Shown in pieces: positions 35,407 through 43,495 of a stretch of DNA of 64,000 nt. How positions within the stretch are numbered: position 1 is the first letter of the stretch; each line of letters opens with the position of its first letter. Origin of the DNA: Cupriavidus sp. MP-37 (lineage in GTDB: Bacteria > Pseudomonadota > Gammaproteobacteria > Burkholderiales > Burkholderiaceae); the NCBI RefSeq assembly GCF_020618415.1, contig NZ_CP085345.1:744001-808000 (forward strand), written 5' to 3'. Made by a program: the position numbers and the translations under genes. The notes beneath the pieces are model-generated. The model was not told the origin of the DNA, made no database searches, and saw only the letters and a list, made by a program, of their open reading frames with translations.

Positions 35407-36588
35407 ATGTTCGATCACCTGAACAACCCCGTCCTGCTGGAAAGCCGCGCCGGCATCCGCCGCTTTATCGACGCAGAGCTGCGCCCGCTCGAACAGGAAC
35501 TGGGCCTGGGTTCGGAAGACCCCTGGCCGCGCGAGACCCTGCGCCAGGTCTGGCGCCGCTCCAGCGAACTGGGCTTCTACGCCGCCTGCCTGCCCACCGC
35601 GCTCGGCGGCAAGGGCCTGAACATCCAGGAACAATGCGCGCTCAAGGCCGACCTGGCCGCCAGCGGCTCGACCCTGGCCGCGCACGTGCTGGGCGACCTG
35701 GGCGGCCCGCCGCGCGTGGGCAACATGCTGAAGTACGCCACGCCGGAGCAGCTCGAGCGGTATTTCAAGCCGGTGATCCGCGGCGAGAAATCGACCTGCT
35801 TCGCGCTGACGGAAACGCATTCCGGCTCCGATGCGCAAAGCATCAAGACCTCGGCCGTCGCCGATGGCGATGAGCTGGTGATCAACGGCGGCAAGCACTA
35901 CATCAGCGGCGCGCCGTTCGCCGACTTTGCCATCGTCATGTGCGTGACCGACGCCACCGCCACGCCGCCGGCGATCACCGCGGTGCTGGTCGACCTGGAC
36001 CTGCCCGGCGTGACCGTCACCAACGAGTACGTGCCGATGTCGGGCCAGCATATCGATGGCGATATCCGTTTCGACAATGTGCGCGTGCCGCGCGCCAACA
36101 TCTTCGGCGGCGAAGGCAACGGCTTCAAGCTGGGCATGTCGCGCATCAACGTGAACCGCCTGCTGCACTGCCCCAGCATGCTGGGGCTGGCCATGCGGGC
36201 CTATCAATCGTCAGTGGAATATGCGGGCCAGCGCCGCCAGTTCGGCGGCCCGATCGCGCGCTTCCAGGCGATCCAGCACATGTTGGCCGACATGGCCGCC
36301 GCACTGTGGGCCTGCGAAAGCATGATCGCGCACACCGCAGCGCTGGCCGATGCCGGCGTCGACCTGCGCATGAAGGCCGCGGCGTGCAAGCTCTTCGTCT
36401 CGGAGCGCTGCTTCGAGGTGGCGGACAAGGCCGTGCAGATCCACGGCAATGTCGGCGTCACGCGCGGCCATCCGGTCGAGCAGACCTTCCGCAAGCTGCG
36501 CATGTTCCGCATCTTCACCGGCACCAGCGAGATCCAGCGCAACACCATCGCGCGGGCTATCCTGGAACCGCAGCAGCAGCAAGGCTGA
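35407..36588 (+). CDS. acyl-CoA dehydrogenase-family protein
   Basis: A 393-aa flavoprotein. FAD/substrate segments are CFALTETHSGSDAQSIKTSA and YISGAPFADFAIVM. The C-terminal motif is RIFTGTSEIQRN: a threonine takes the place of the usual catalytic glutamate (YEGTS). The base must lie elsewhere, as in isovaleryl-CoA dehydrogenases, or the reaction differs. It follows the acyl-CoA synthetase by 27 bp and presumably acts on its product. Confidence 0.85.
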   Translation: MFDHLNNPVLLESRAGIRRFIDAELRPLEQELGLGSEDPWPRETLRQVWRRSSELGFYAACLPTALGGKGLNIQEQCALKADLAASGSTLAAHVLGDLGGPPRVGNMLKYATPEQLERYFKPVIRGEKSTCFALTETHSGSDAQSIKTSAVADGDELVINGGKHYISGAPFADFAIVMCVTDATATPPAITAVLVDLDLPGVTVTNEYVPMSGQHIDGDIRFDNVRVPRANIFGGEGNGFKLGMSRINVNRLLHCPSMLGLAMRAYQSSVEYAGQRRQFGGPIARFQAIQHMLADMAAALWACESMIAHTAALADAGVDLRMKAAACKLFVSERCFEVADKAVQIHGNVGVTRGHPVEQTFRKLRMFRIFTGTSEIQRNTIARAILEPQQQQG

Positions 36589-36665
36589 CCGTGCCGGCGG
36601 CACGGTCGCCGCCGGCATCCGGATCCCGGCCACAGCACAATACGACAAGACCACGGAGACCAAGC

Positions 36666-37658
36666 ATGAACCGCCGAAACTGGCTTGCCACCGCCGGCGC
36701 CGCCGCGCTGGGCAGCCTGCTGCTGCCGGCCCGCGCCGCCAGCGCCTCATCCGCCTACCCCAGCCGCCCGATCCGGCTGATCGTCCCCTTCATCGCCGGC
36801 AGCACGCCCGACAGCACGGCGCGCACGCTGTCGGCGGAACTTGGCAAGAAGCTGGGCCAGCCGCTGGTGGTCGAGAACATGCCCGGCGCCGGCGGCATCA
36901 TCGGCGCGGGCGCGCTGCGCCGTGCCGCACCCGATGGCTACACGCTGGGCATCCTGGCCAACTCGCACGTCATCAACGTGCACATGTACCGCAAGATGCC
37001 GTATGACCCGGCACGCGACTTCACGCCGATCACGGCCTTGTCGGGCGGACCGTCCGCGCTGGTGGTGCCGATGTCCTCGCCGTACAAGACCGCCGCCGAG
37101 CTGGTCGCGGCGATGAAAAAAGAGCCGGGCAAATTCAACTACGGCTCCGGCGGCAAGGGCAGCATCGCCCATCTGGCGGTCGAAACCATGCTGCACCAGA
37201 CCGCCTGCGAGGCCGTGCATATTCCCTACAAGGGCGCGCCGGAAATCATCACCTCGATGCTGACCGGGCAGACGCAGTTCGGCATGCCGGTGCTGGGCAC
37301 CGCGACGCAGTACGTGCGCAACAACCAGGTCAGGGTGCTGGCCGTCACCGCCGCGGCCCGTTCCCCTTATTTCCCCGACGTGCCGACGATGGCCGAGGCG
37401 CTGCCGCCGGGCTTCGTCATCGACAACTGGAGCGGCCTGTTCGCGCCGGCCAATTTCCCGGCCGAACTGGCGCAGAAGCTGCACGCCGCCGTCGCTGCGC
37501 TGCAGGCCGCGGGCGTGTTCGACGCCCAGCTCAAGGCCAACGCCGGCGAACTGCGCCGCAGCGCCTCGCCCGCGCAGTTCAGCACCATGGTCGCCAGCGA
37601 CAACGCGCGCTACGGCGACCTGATGAAGTCGATCGGCATGACCGGCGACCTTGGCTGA
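36666..37658 (+). CDS. Bug-family solute-binding protein with Tat-like signal
   Basis: A 330-aa protein. MNRRNWLATAGAAALGSLL carries a twin-arginine motif; cleavage is probable near ARAASA. The mature protein has YPSRPIRLIVPFIAGSTPDS, VENMPGAGGIIGAG, APDGYTLGI and IPYKGAPEIITSMLTGQ. It is the fourth Bug protein in the window and the second in the CoA-thioester island. No permease genes accompany it. Confidence 0.86.
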   Translation: MNRRNWLATAGAAALGSLLLPARAASASSAYPSRPIRLIVPFIAGSTPDSTARTLSAELGKKLGQPLVVENMPGAGGIIGAGALRRAAPDGYTLGILANSHVINVHMYRKMPYDPARDFTPITALSGGPSALVVPMSSPYKTAAELVAAMKKEPGKFNYGSGGKGSIAHLAVETMLHQTACEAVHIPYKGAPEIITSMLTGQTQFGMPVLGTATQYVRNNQVRVLAVTAAARSPYFPDVPTMAEALPPGFVIDNWSGLFAPANFPAELAQKLHAAVAALQAAGVFDAQLKANAGELRRSASPAQFSTMVASDNARYGDLMKSIGMTGDLG

Positions 37659-37736
37659 GCCGTCTGCCCTGTTCCCCGCGCCGCACGCCAATCCGCGTGC
37701 GGCGCTTGCGTTTTTACCTGTCGCCGGAGGCTGCGC

Positions 37737-38828
37737 ATGAAGCCAGCATGGTCTTGCCTGAAGGACGTCACCATCCTCGATGTCAGCCAGCTGCTGCCCG
37801 GCCCCCACGCCTGCAGCCTGCTGCGCCAGCTTGGCGCGGACGTGATCAAGGTCGAGCAGCCCGGCAGCGGCGACACCGCGCGGCAACTGGGCGCGCATGT
37901 CTATGCGCAGTTCAACCGCGGCAAGCGCTCGGTGGCGCTGGACCTGAAAACCGACGCGGGCCGCGCCGCCTTCCTCAACCTGGTGCGCGACGCCGATGCC
38001 GTGGTCGAAGGCTTCCGCCCCGGCGTGATGGCGCGCCTGGGGCTGGGCTACGACGCGCTGGCGGCAGTCAATCCGGCCATCGTGTTGTGTTCCGTCTCTG
38101 GCTTCGGCCAGACCGGGCCGTATGCCAGCCACGCGGGGCATGACCTGAACTACCTGGCGCTGGCCGGATACTGGGCGACGCCGGTACAGGTGCGCGATGT
38201 GGTCTCGCGCCCGCGCGTGCGGGTGTCGGACTACGCTGCGTCGGGCTACGCCGCGTTGTCGCTGGCCGTGGCGATCATGAGCGCGCGGCAGAACGGACAG
38301 GGGCAACATCTCGATGTGTCGATCCACGATGCCATCCTGTCGTGGACCGCGCACGGCGCCTGGACCGCGCGCGCGCACGAGGCCTCGCCCCAGGCCTCGC
38401 CCACGGTGATGCCGGAGAACGATCTGTTCGAAACCCGCGACGGCCGTCACCTGGCGATGGGCATCCTGGAGAACAAGTTCTGGGACAACCTGTGCGCGGC
38501 GCTGGGCGACGCGTTCCCGGCCTTGCGCGATCCGCGCTTTGCCACGCGCGCCGGGCGCAGCGGGCACAAGGTGGAGGTCAATGACCTGATGGCGGCGGTG
38601 TTTCGGACGCGGGACCTTGCCGACTGGGAGGTCTTCTTCGCTACGCTGGATATCCCGTTTTCTCCGGTGCTGGGGGCTGGTGAGCTGTTCGAGGATCCGC
38701 ATGTGAAGGCGCGGGAGGTAATGCGGCGAATTGACGGTGGGATTGCGGTGAATTTTCCGGTGAAGTTTTCGTCGGGGTTGCCGGAGGGGGACGATTTTGT
38801 GGCGAGGATTGGGGAACACAATGTGTAG
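37737..38828 (+). CDS. CaiB/BaiF family protein resembling alpha-methylacyl-CoA racemase
   Basis: A 363-aa class III family member. The motif AGHDLNYLALAG (H135, D136) and the following RVSDYAASGYAALSLA match the active-site region of alpha-methylacyl-CoA racemase more than that of CoA-transferases. It may epimerise a 2-methylacyl-CoA so the dehydrogenase can use it; CoA transfer is the alternative. It is the last gene of the operon. Its last 100 bp use noticeably less GC-rich codons, leading into AT-rich DNA with a large palindrome. Confidence 0.78.
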   Translation: MKPAWSCLKDVTILDVSQLLPGPHACSLLRQLGADVIKVEQPGSGDTARQLGAHVYAQFNRGKRSVALDLKTDAGRAAFLNLVRDADAVVEGFRPGVMARLGLGYDALAAVNPAIVLCSVSGFGQTGPYASHAGHDLNYLALAGYWATPVQVRDVVSRPRVRVSDYAASGYAALSLAVAIMSARQNGQGQHLDVSIHDAILSWTAHGAWTARAHEASPQASPTVMPENDLFETRDGRHLAMGILENKFWDNLCAALGDAFPALRDPRFATRAGRSGHKVEVNDLMAAVFRTRDLADWEVFFATLDIPFSPVLGAGELFEDPHVKAREVMRRIDGGIAVNFPVKFSSGLPEGDDFVARIGEHNV

Positions 38829-38895
38829 GATAGCCCCGGACGGAAGTTGTGAAGATGCACAATGTTGCAACATCGCGCCGCTCCCCGGGCGAGTT

Positions 38896-38949
38896 TTAGT
38901 CAGAATTATGGAATTTCAATAATTATTGGAATTCCATAATTCTGACTAA
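38896..38949. repeat. 54-bp AT-rich near-perfect palindrome
   Basis: The left arm starts TTAGTCAGAATTATGGAATT and the right arm ends AATTCCATAATTCTGACTAA. The two 27-base arms meet without a loop and differ at one position only. It lies 68 bp after the AMACR-like gene. It is about 30% GC in a GC-rich region. Possible roles are a terminator, a cruciform or protein binding site, or two abutting mobile-element ends. None can be chosen from the sequence alone. Confidence 0.8.
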
Positions 38950-39188
38950 GTAGGAAATCTGGTTGGAACGCAAATCCATCGAAAGCAAGTTGTAAACAGG
39001 TCGGATCCCTGTGGCCATTGCATTTCAGGGCTCAGCGATTTCCCTCGCACCAGCGTTTGCGGCAAGCTTCGCCCGCCCCCTTCCGAATGCGACATATCTC
39101 ATCGTCGGCCTGACTTCTTCTTGGAATACTGGTTCTGTCATCGGATGGCCGGTGACCGGGCGTGGAAACCCGCGGAGTAGATCAAGGG

Positions 39189-39329
39189 CAGGCGTTGTGC
39201 TTTCACACGGCAACGCCTGTGCTCGCATGGAAAGGCTTACTTCCGTGGCGGGCCGAGCGAGGCAGCCGCAAGGCTGACCGGGTTCTTCCTTGATCTCGCC
39301 GGGTTTCCACCCTCGCTGTCTGGCCCGCC
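39189..39329 (+). ncRNA. candidate structured leader RNA upstream of a 61-aa gene
   Basis: Two strong hairpins lie in tandem. The first pairs CAGGCGTTG (39189-39197) with CAACGCCTG (39211-39219). The second pairs GGCGGGCC and AGCGAGG (39247-39262) with CCTCGCT and GGCCCGCC (39311-39329). Inside it is a small stem CAGCC-GCAA-GGCTG (39263-39276) capped by a GNRA tetraloop. The long stem ends 49 nt before the ATG at 39379. A cis-acting leader or a small RNA is possible. It has not been matched to a known RNA family. Confidence 0.45.
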
Positions 39330-39378
39330 GCCCTCACCTTCAAATGAGTGGCGTGCCTCAACCTGGAAGGAGTCAATC

Positions 39379-39564
39379 ATGACGGTCGATGCGATCGAAG
39401 CCAATGTGTGTTTGCATGAAGTGCGTGCGGGGATAGAAGGCGTGCTCGTGTTGCTGGAGCAGCAAAGCGCGCGTTCGGAATCGTGCTTCAGTGCGCTTTG
39501 TCTGCTGGAGTTGGTGAAGGCCAAGCTGGATGCGTTGATGGCGGAGGGGCCGTTGGCGGGGTAG
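39379..39564 (+). CDS. 61-aa protein of unknown function
   Basis: A small acidic helical protein (VCLHEVRAGIEGVLVLLEQQ, then SCFSALCLLELVKAKLDALM) with three cysteines. GGAAGGAG seven bases before the ATG is one of the strongest ribosome binding sites here, so it is very likely translated. The layout (R.G...E.VL.LL, then a helix ending LLE..KA.LDAL) recalls DUF3077-type small proteins of pseudomonads, but that is an impression, not a match. A REP-like hairpin follows 54 bp after the stop. Confidence 0.7.
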   Translation: MTVDAIEANVCLHEVRAGIEGVLVLLEQQSARSESCFSALCLLELVKAKLDALMAEGPLAG

Positions 39565-39617
39565 CTTGTGTCGCGCATGGGGGGCGCAGCGATTGCCCTT
39601 TTTTCCCAACGTGTGTT

Positions 39618-39647
39618 CTCCCCTCTCCCGCTTGCGGGAGAGGGGAG
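39618..39647. repeat. REP-like hairpin, copy 1
   Basis: CTCCCCTCTCCCGC and its complement form a 14-bp stem with a 2-nt TT loop. The same core recurs at 39768-39791. It may also terminate the 61-aa gene. Confidence 0.7.
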
Positions 39648-39767
39648 CAAACACGCGGGAATCTTAAAACGGTTGCCTATCCAGCGGCGCCGCATGCGAA
39701 CGCAGCGACACACTCCATACCAGAGCCCAAACCGGAGCAAGAGCATGCGCAGCGCAGCCTGTTTTCT

Positions 39768-39791
39768 CCCTCTCCCGCTTGCGGGAGAGGG
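39768..39791. repeat. REP-like hairpin, copy 2
   Basis: CCCTCTCCCGC and its complement with TT loop give an 11-bp stem identical in core to the copy 150 bp upstream. The 310-bp interval 39565-39875 contains these two repeats and no supported gene. Confidence 0.7.
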
Positions 39792-39875
39792 GCGGGGGAG
39801 AGGGCAGGCGCATCAACGAAGTCACGCGCCAAATCAAGCACGAATTCGCCTGCCCCCCACCTCAAGCGCCAAACC

Positions 39876-40583
39876 CTACCGCTTCCCCCCATACTCCAAC
39901 TCCGGATACCAATCCCCCCTCCCCTCCGGCGTGGTATCCAGCAACGTCCACAACGGATCCAGATCCGGCGCTCCCCGCGGATCCTGGCCGGGATCCACCG
40001 GCAGCGCATACATCTCGCTGCTCCAGAAATGCCGGATCTTGCCATCGCGCCGCGTAAAGACGGTATATCCCGGCTCATCCGCATCCTCGGCGTTGACGTA
40101 ATCGCGCGTGAAGTCGCCGTCGACATCCGCATACACCTTCAACTGCTTCCAGCCTCTTTCACGCTTCGCCGCCACCAGACGCTCGATTGGCGAGCGCGCC
40201 ACCATGGCCAGCGCCACGCGCTGCTCGATATCGGCAACCTTGTGGTCCCAGGACGCCATGATCGACGTGCACATCGGACAAGGCCGCTGCCGCTGGGGTC
40301 CGAACATGTAGCTGTAGACCACCAGCGTATCCTTGTCGGCGAACAGCTCTTCGAGCGTGATCGGCCCGTGCTCGCCTTGAAAGGTATATCGCTTCGTCAC
40401 CTCACCGCCGGGCGGCAGGGCGCGGCGCTGCGCGGCCACGCGTTCGATATGCCGCCGCAATTCGATCTCTTCGGCCAGCAGCGCATTGCGCGCCTCGCGG
40501 TACGCCGCGCTCTCATTCGGAAAGTGGACGGGATTCTGCCGGACCAGTTCGCTCGACGGGACCAGCTTTGCCGTAGTGTTCAT
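39876..40583 (-). CDS. DUF899 thioredoxin-fold protein
   Basis: A 235-aa protein of the DUF899 family with a CXXC pair C102/C105 (RPCPMCTSIMASWD). TYVFTRRDG-like segment GYTVFTRRDGKIRHFWSSE and the closing LDPLWTLLDTTPEGRGDWYP are family hallmarks. A redox or peroxidase-like role is assumed for the fold, not shown. AGGAGG precedes the ATG at 40583. A promoter gap separates it from the YCII gene upstream on the same strand. Confidence 0.83.
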   Translation of the reverse strand: MNTTAKLVPSSELVRQNPVHFPNESAAYREARNALLAEEIELRRHIERVAAQRRALPPGGEVTKRYTFQGEHGPITLEELFADKDTLVVYSYMFGPQRQRPCPMCTSIMASWDHKVADIEQRVALAMVARSPIERLVAAKRERGWKQLKVYADVDGDFTRDYVNAEDADEPGYTVFTRRDGKIRHFWSSEMYALPVDPGQDPRGAPDLDPLWTLLDTTPEGRGDWYPELEYGGKR

Positions 40584-40759
40584 GTCAGTCCTCCTGGAGA
40601 TGGCGTGCGCAGCCCTCGCCATGCGGCGCTGAGCCTTCGCACGCCTGTCCTGGTTCGTTCCCGCGCAGCGCGAATTGTTCCGGCACGCTGGCGCCATCCA
40701 GCGCAAACGGCGGTTCACACTCGCATGCGAACCGCCGTCTCTCTGCCATCACGCCAAAC

Positions 40760-41206
40760 CTAGCCTTGCTGAGATTTGGCCGCGCGCGCGGCCTGCTCCC
40801 GAACCCGTTCTTCCTGCTCCCGCAGTTCCGGCGTCAGTTCCGCGCCAAAATCCTCAAGTTCGTACAACGGCCGGATCTCGATGTCCGATTCGCCTTCCAT
40901 GGGATTGGGACAGCGCTTGACCCATTCCACCGCCTCATCCATCGACTTGACCTGCCACAGCCAGAACCCGGCGACCTGTTCTTCCGGTGGCGCAAAGGGC
41001 CCATCGCTCACGGTGCGCTGGCTGCCCGCAAAGCGCACGCGCTTGCCCTTCGCGCTGGGCTGCAGGCCCTCGCCCGCCAGCATGATGCCGGCCTTGACCA
41101 GTTCTTCGTTGAAGTTGCCCATCGCTGCCAGCAACTCGGTGCCGGGCATCTTGCCCGCTTCCGACTCGCTGGTAGCCTTGACGATCACCATTACACGCAT
41201 CGACAT
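40760..41206 (-). CDS. YCII-related (DGPF) family protein
   Basis: A 148-aa protein starting MRVMVIVKATSESEAGKMP after two residues, with the family motif VSDGPFAPPEEQVAGFWLWQVKS. YCII/DGPF proteins are small ferredoxin-like folds, often next to ECF sigma factors, with no settled function. GAGGAG lies upstream of the start. The C-terminus is a charged helix (LREQEERVREQAARAAKS). Confidence 0.85.
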   Translation of the reverse strand: MSMRVMVIVKATSESEAGKMPGTELLAAMGNFNEELVKAGIMLAGEGLQPSAKGKRVRFAGSQRTVSDGPFAPPEEQVAGFWLWQVKSMDEAVEWVKRCPNPMEGESDIEIRPLYELEDFGAELTPELREQEERVREQAARAAKSQQG

Positions 41207-41297
41207 GTCTCCTCAGGTGCATGTGGCGACATGCGCGCCGGGTGGCGCGCTCCACGCCGCTGCCATGGCGGCGTGTCGCACACCGGTCCAGCATAGA

Positions 41298-41349
41298 CGC
41301 TATTGCTGCACGCGATTGCTGCGCGCTATTGCTGCACGCTACTGCTGCA
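41298..41349. repeat. four tandem copies of a 13-bp unit
   Basis: CGCTATTGCTGCA (41298), CGCGATTGCTGCG (41311), CGCTATTGCTGCA (41324) and CGCTACTGCTGCA (41337) lie head to tail. The last unit overlaps the stop and final codons of the 60-aa gene. Such an array could vary in copy number. Confidence 0.8.
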
Positions 41350-41521
41350 TCGACCAGGATGACTGCCTGCGCAGATCTTCCTGTCCTGGCTGGCGCGGCG
41401 GCTTGCCGAGATCGTCATCGTGCCGGGGCGGCAGCTGCTCTTCGCTCTTGCGCGAAGGATCAGCCGGCGGCACCTCGGGTACCTTCGGCCCTTCCTCAGG
41501 CCGTGGAATTTGATGTGCCAT
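41339..41521 (-). CDS. small hydrophilic Pro-rich protein
   Basis: A 60-aa protein (MAHQIPRPEEGPKVPEVPPA...) rich in Pro, Glu, Asp and Arg, with no hydrophobic segment and probably disordered. AGGAGG about eight bases before the ATG supports translation. Its last codons (WSMQQ) lie in the 13-bp tandem repeat, so the C-terminus may differ between strains. Function unknown. Confidence 0.6.
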   Translation of the reverse strand: MAHQIPRPEEGPKVPEVPPADPSRKSEEQLPPRHDDDLGKPPRQPGQEDLRRQSSWSMQQ

Positions 41522-41848
41522 GATGCCCTCCTGCTTGCCAAGTACGACACCCTTGACTACGCAACCGCCATGCCAGCCCGCGCAGCGGCGTTATGTGCGC
41601 GCCGGAGATCCTGTGTGCCGCCCCACCGTGCCCGGGCACGGCCGCCGCGCAATCTCGGCGCGCAAATCTGGCTGGCTTTGTAATGCGGCACGCGCTCGCG
41701 GCGTCGATTGGCTGTAGTGGCGCCACGTCCGGCATGGCTCAGGGCTGGTTGCGGCAACCGCCATCGCCGGGCACGAAAGGTGCACCGCCCTCCCGTGGCG
41801 CCGGGGTTCGCCCCGTGCGCCACGGATACTTCAATGCGGAGGCGCACC
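41522..41848. other. 327-bp divergent intergenic region
   Basis: It lies between the 60-aa gene and the ElaB-like gene, which point away from each other, so it should contain both promoters. I see no convincing ORF or large repeat. Confidence 0.4.
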
Positions 41849-42310
41849 ATGGAACAGACGGAAACGACAAGCACGCCCACCAGCACATCAGGCATGCGCC
41901 AGCAGGAGACGCGCATGTCTTCGGTATCAGGCTCGGATACGCGCAGCGGCGCGTCGTGGCGGGACACGTCGGCACGATCGTCGGCGTCGCAAGACCTGGC
42001 GCGCGAGCTCGACCGGCTGATCGATCGCCTGCCAACGTTGTCCGGCGATAACCTCGAGCAGGCCAAGGCGGAGTTCGTCGAACTTGCCGCGAAGTCGGGC
42101 AGCGCGGCGACGGAACTCGCGGCGAAATCGGCGGATGTTGCCCGGCGCGTGAAGGGACGCGTCAAGAGCGAGTGGGAAACCAGCCTCGAGCGCACGGAAT
42201 CGTTCGTCCATGCCAACCCGGTGCGTGCGCTCGGGATTGCGCTGGGCGTCGGCGTGGTGCTGGGCGCGCGGTTGTTCGGCGGCTCGCACCGGCATCACCA
42301 CGAGATGTGA
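41849..42310 (+). CDS. DUF883/ElaB-YqjD family membrane-anchored protein
   Basis: A 153-aa protein. The N-terminal 45 residues are Ser/Thr-rich. A long amphipathic helix follows (LARELDRLIDRLPTLSGDNL, AKSGSAATELAAKSADVARR). The C-terminal TM segment VRALGIALGVGVVLGARLF precedes HRHHHEM. This is the layout of ElaB/YqjD, stationary-phase inner-membrane proteins reported to bind ribosomes. GCGGAGG precedes ATG 41849. Confidence 0.82.
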   Translation: MEQTETTSTPTSTSGMRQQETRMSSVSGSDTRSGASWRDTSARSSASQDLARELDRLIDRLPTLSGDNLEQAKAEFVELAAKSGSAATELAAKSADVARRVKGRVKSEWETSLERTESFVHANPVRALGIALGVGVVLGARLFGGSHRHHHEM

Positions 42311-42343
42311 GCCGGCGTTGGCGCTCCGGGGGGAGGCGCCGGT

Positions 42344-43315
42344 TCAGCCGCCCCGCTGGCGCGGCACCGCGGCGCCGAACTGCTTGCGGTAAGCCGACGG
42401 CGACACCGCGAGCGCCTGGGTGAAGTGCTGGCGCAGCGAAACGGCCGACCCGAACCCGACCAGCTCGGCCACCAGGTCGACGCCCTTGTCGGTGGTCTCC
42501 AGCAGGCGCCGCGCCGCCGTCAGCCGGTGGTTCAGCAGCCACTGCGTCACCGTGGTGCCGGTCTTCTCCTTGAAGCGCCGCGTGAAATTGCGCCGGCTCA
42601 TGCCGGCTTTCTCGGCCAGCGTGTCGAGCGTCAGCGGCTGGGCCAGGTGCGCGATGGCCCAGTCCAGCGTCAGGCTGAGCCGGTCGGCGCCGTCGGCCTG
42701 CGGCAGCGGATGCTCGATGTATTGCGCCTGGCCGCCGTGCCGGTGCGGGGCCACCACCATCCGGCGCGCCACCCGGTTGGCCACCTCGGCGCCATGGTCG
42801 CGCCGCACCAGGTGCAGGCAGCAGTCCAGCGCCGCGGCAGTGCCGGCCGAGGTCAGGATCTCGCCATCGTCGATATAGAGGGAATCGCGGTCGAGCCGCA
42901 CCTGCGGGTAGCGCTGCGCGAAATCGTCGGCCCAGGCCCAGTGCGTGGCCGCGGTGCGGCCGTCCAGCAGGCCGGCCTCGGCCACCACGAAGGTGCCCAG
43001 GCACAAGCCGGCAATGCGCGCGCCGCGCGCGCTGGCGCTGCGCAGCGCATCGAGCAGCGCTTGCGGGGCGCGCTCGCCCGGGTCGCGCCACGCCGGCATG
43101 ATCACGGTATCGGCCTGTTCCAGCACCGACAGGTCGTGTTCCACCTCGATGCGGAATCCTGACATGGTGGGGATCAATCCCGGCTTCTCGGCGCAGATCA
43201 GCAGCCGGTAGCGCGGCACGCCCAGGCGGTCGAGGTCGTCGCCAAAGACGATGCAGGGCACGGACAGGTGGAAGGGGCTGATGCCTTCGAAGGCAATCAC
43301 CGCGACGGTGTGCAT
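42344..43315 (-). CDS. GlxA-type AraC regulator (DJ-1/PfpI domain plus HTH)
   Basis: A 323-aa regulator. The N-terminal DJ-1/PfpI-like domain (1-185) has the nucleophile-elbow region AGLCLGTFVVAEAGLLDG with its cysteine retained. The C-terminal AraC HTH spans about 215-315 (LDTLAEKAGMSRRNFTRRFKEKTG). It is divergent from the isochorismatase-family gene and probably controls it. Confidence 0.87.
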   Translation of the reverse strand: MHTVAVIAFEGISPFHLSVPCIVFGDDLDRLGVPRYRLLICAEKPGLIPTMSGFRIEVEHDLSVLEQADTVIMPAWRDPGERAPQALLDALRSASARGARIAGLCLGTFVVAEAGLLDGRTAATHWAWADDFAQRYPQVRLDRDSLYIDDGEILTSAGTAAALDCCLHLVRRDHGAEVANRVARRMVVAPHRHGGQAQYIEHPLPQADGADRLSLTLDWAIAHLAQPLTLDTLAEKAGMSRRNFTRRFKEKTGTTVTQWLLNHRLTAARRLLETTDKGVDLVAELVGFGSAVSLRQHFTQALAVSPSAYRKQFGAAVPRQRGG

Positions 43316-43495
43316 CGGAATCTCGCTGGGTTGGGGACGGTCGGCGGGCTGGAACGTTTTGGCCCGATTCTATCGGATGTTGTCCATCGGGCCACTTCCG
43401 ACGATGCCGGCGGCGCTGGAAACTACGCTTCATGCCGCGCCTGCGGTCCAACGCAGCGGCACCGCCCGCTTCCTTCCCTGTCGACGAGGACCACC

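Noticed and set aside
33757..36207. Long minus-strand open frame opposite the acyl-CoA synthetase
   Set aside because: A shadow of the ligase and dehydrogenase genes; no ribosome binding site or domain.
39011..39277. An 88-codon + strand frame and an opposing 67-codon frame in the leader of the 61-aa gene
   Set aside because: They run through the RNA hairpins, lack good ribosome binding sites and have no recognisable features; a structured non-coding leader explains the region better.
41298..41349. Tandem repeat as a CRISPR array
   Set aside because: The 13-bp units are directly abutting with no spacers and there are no cas genes.
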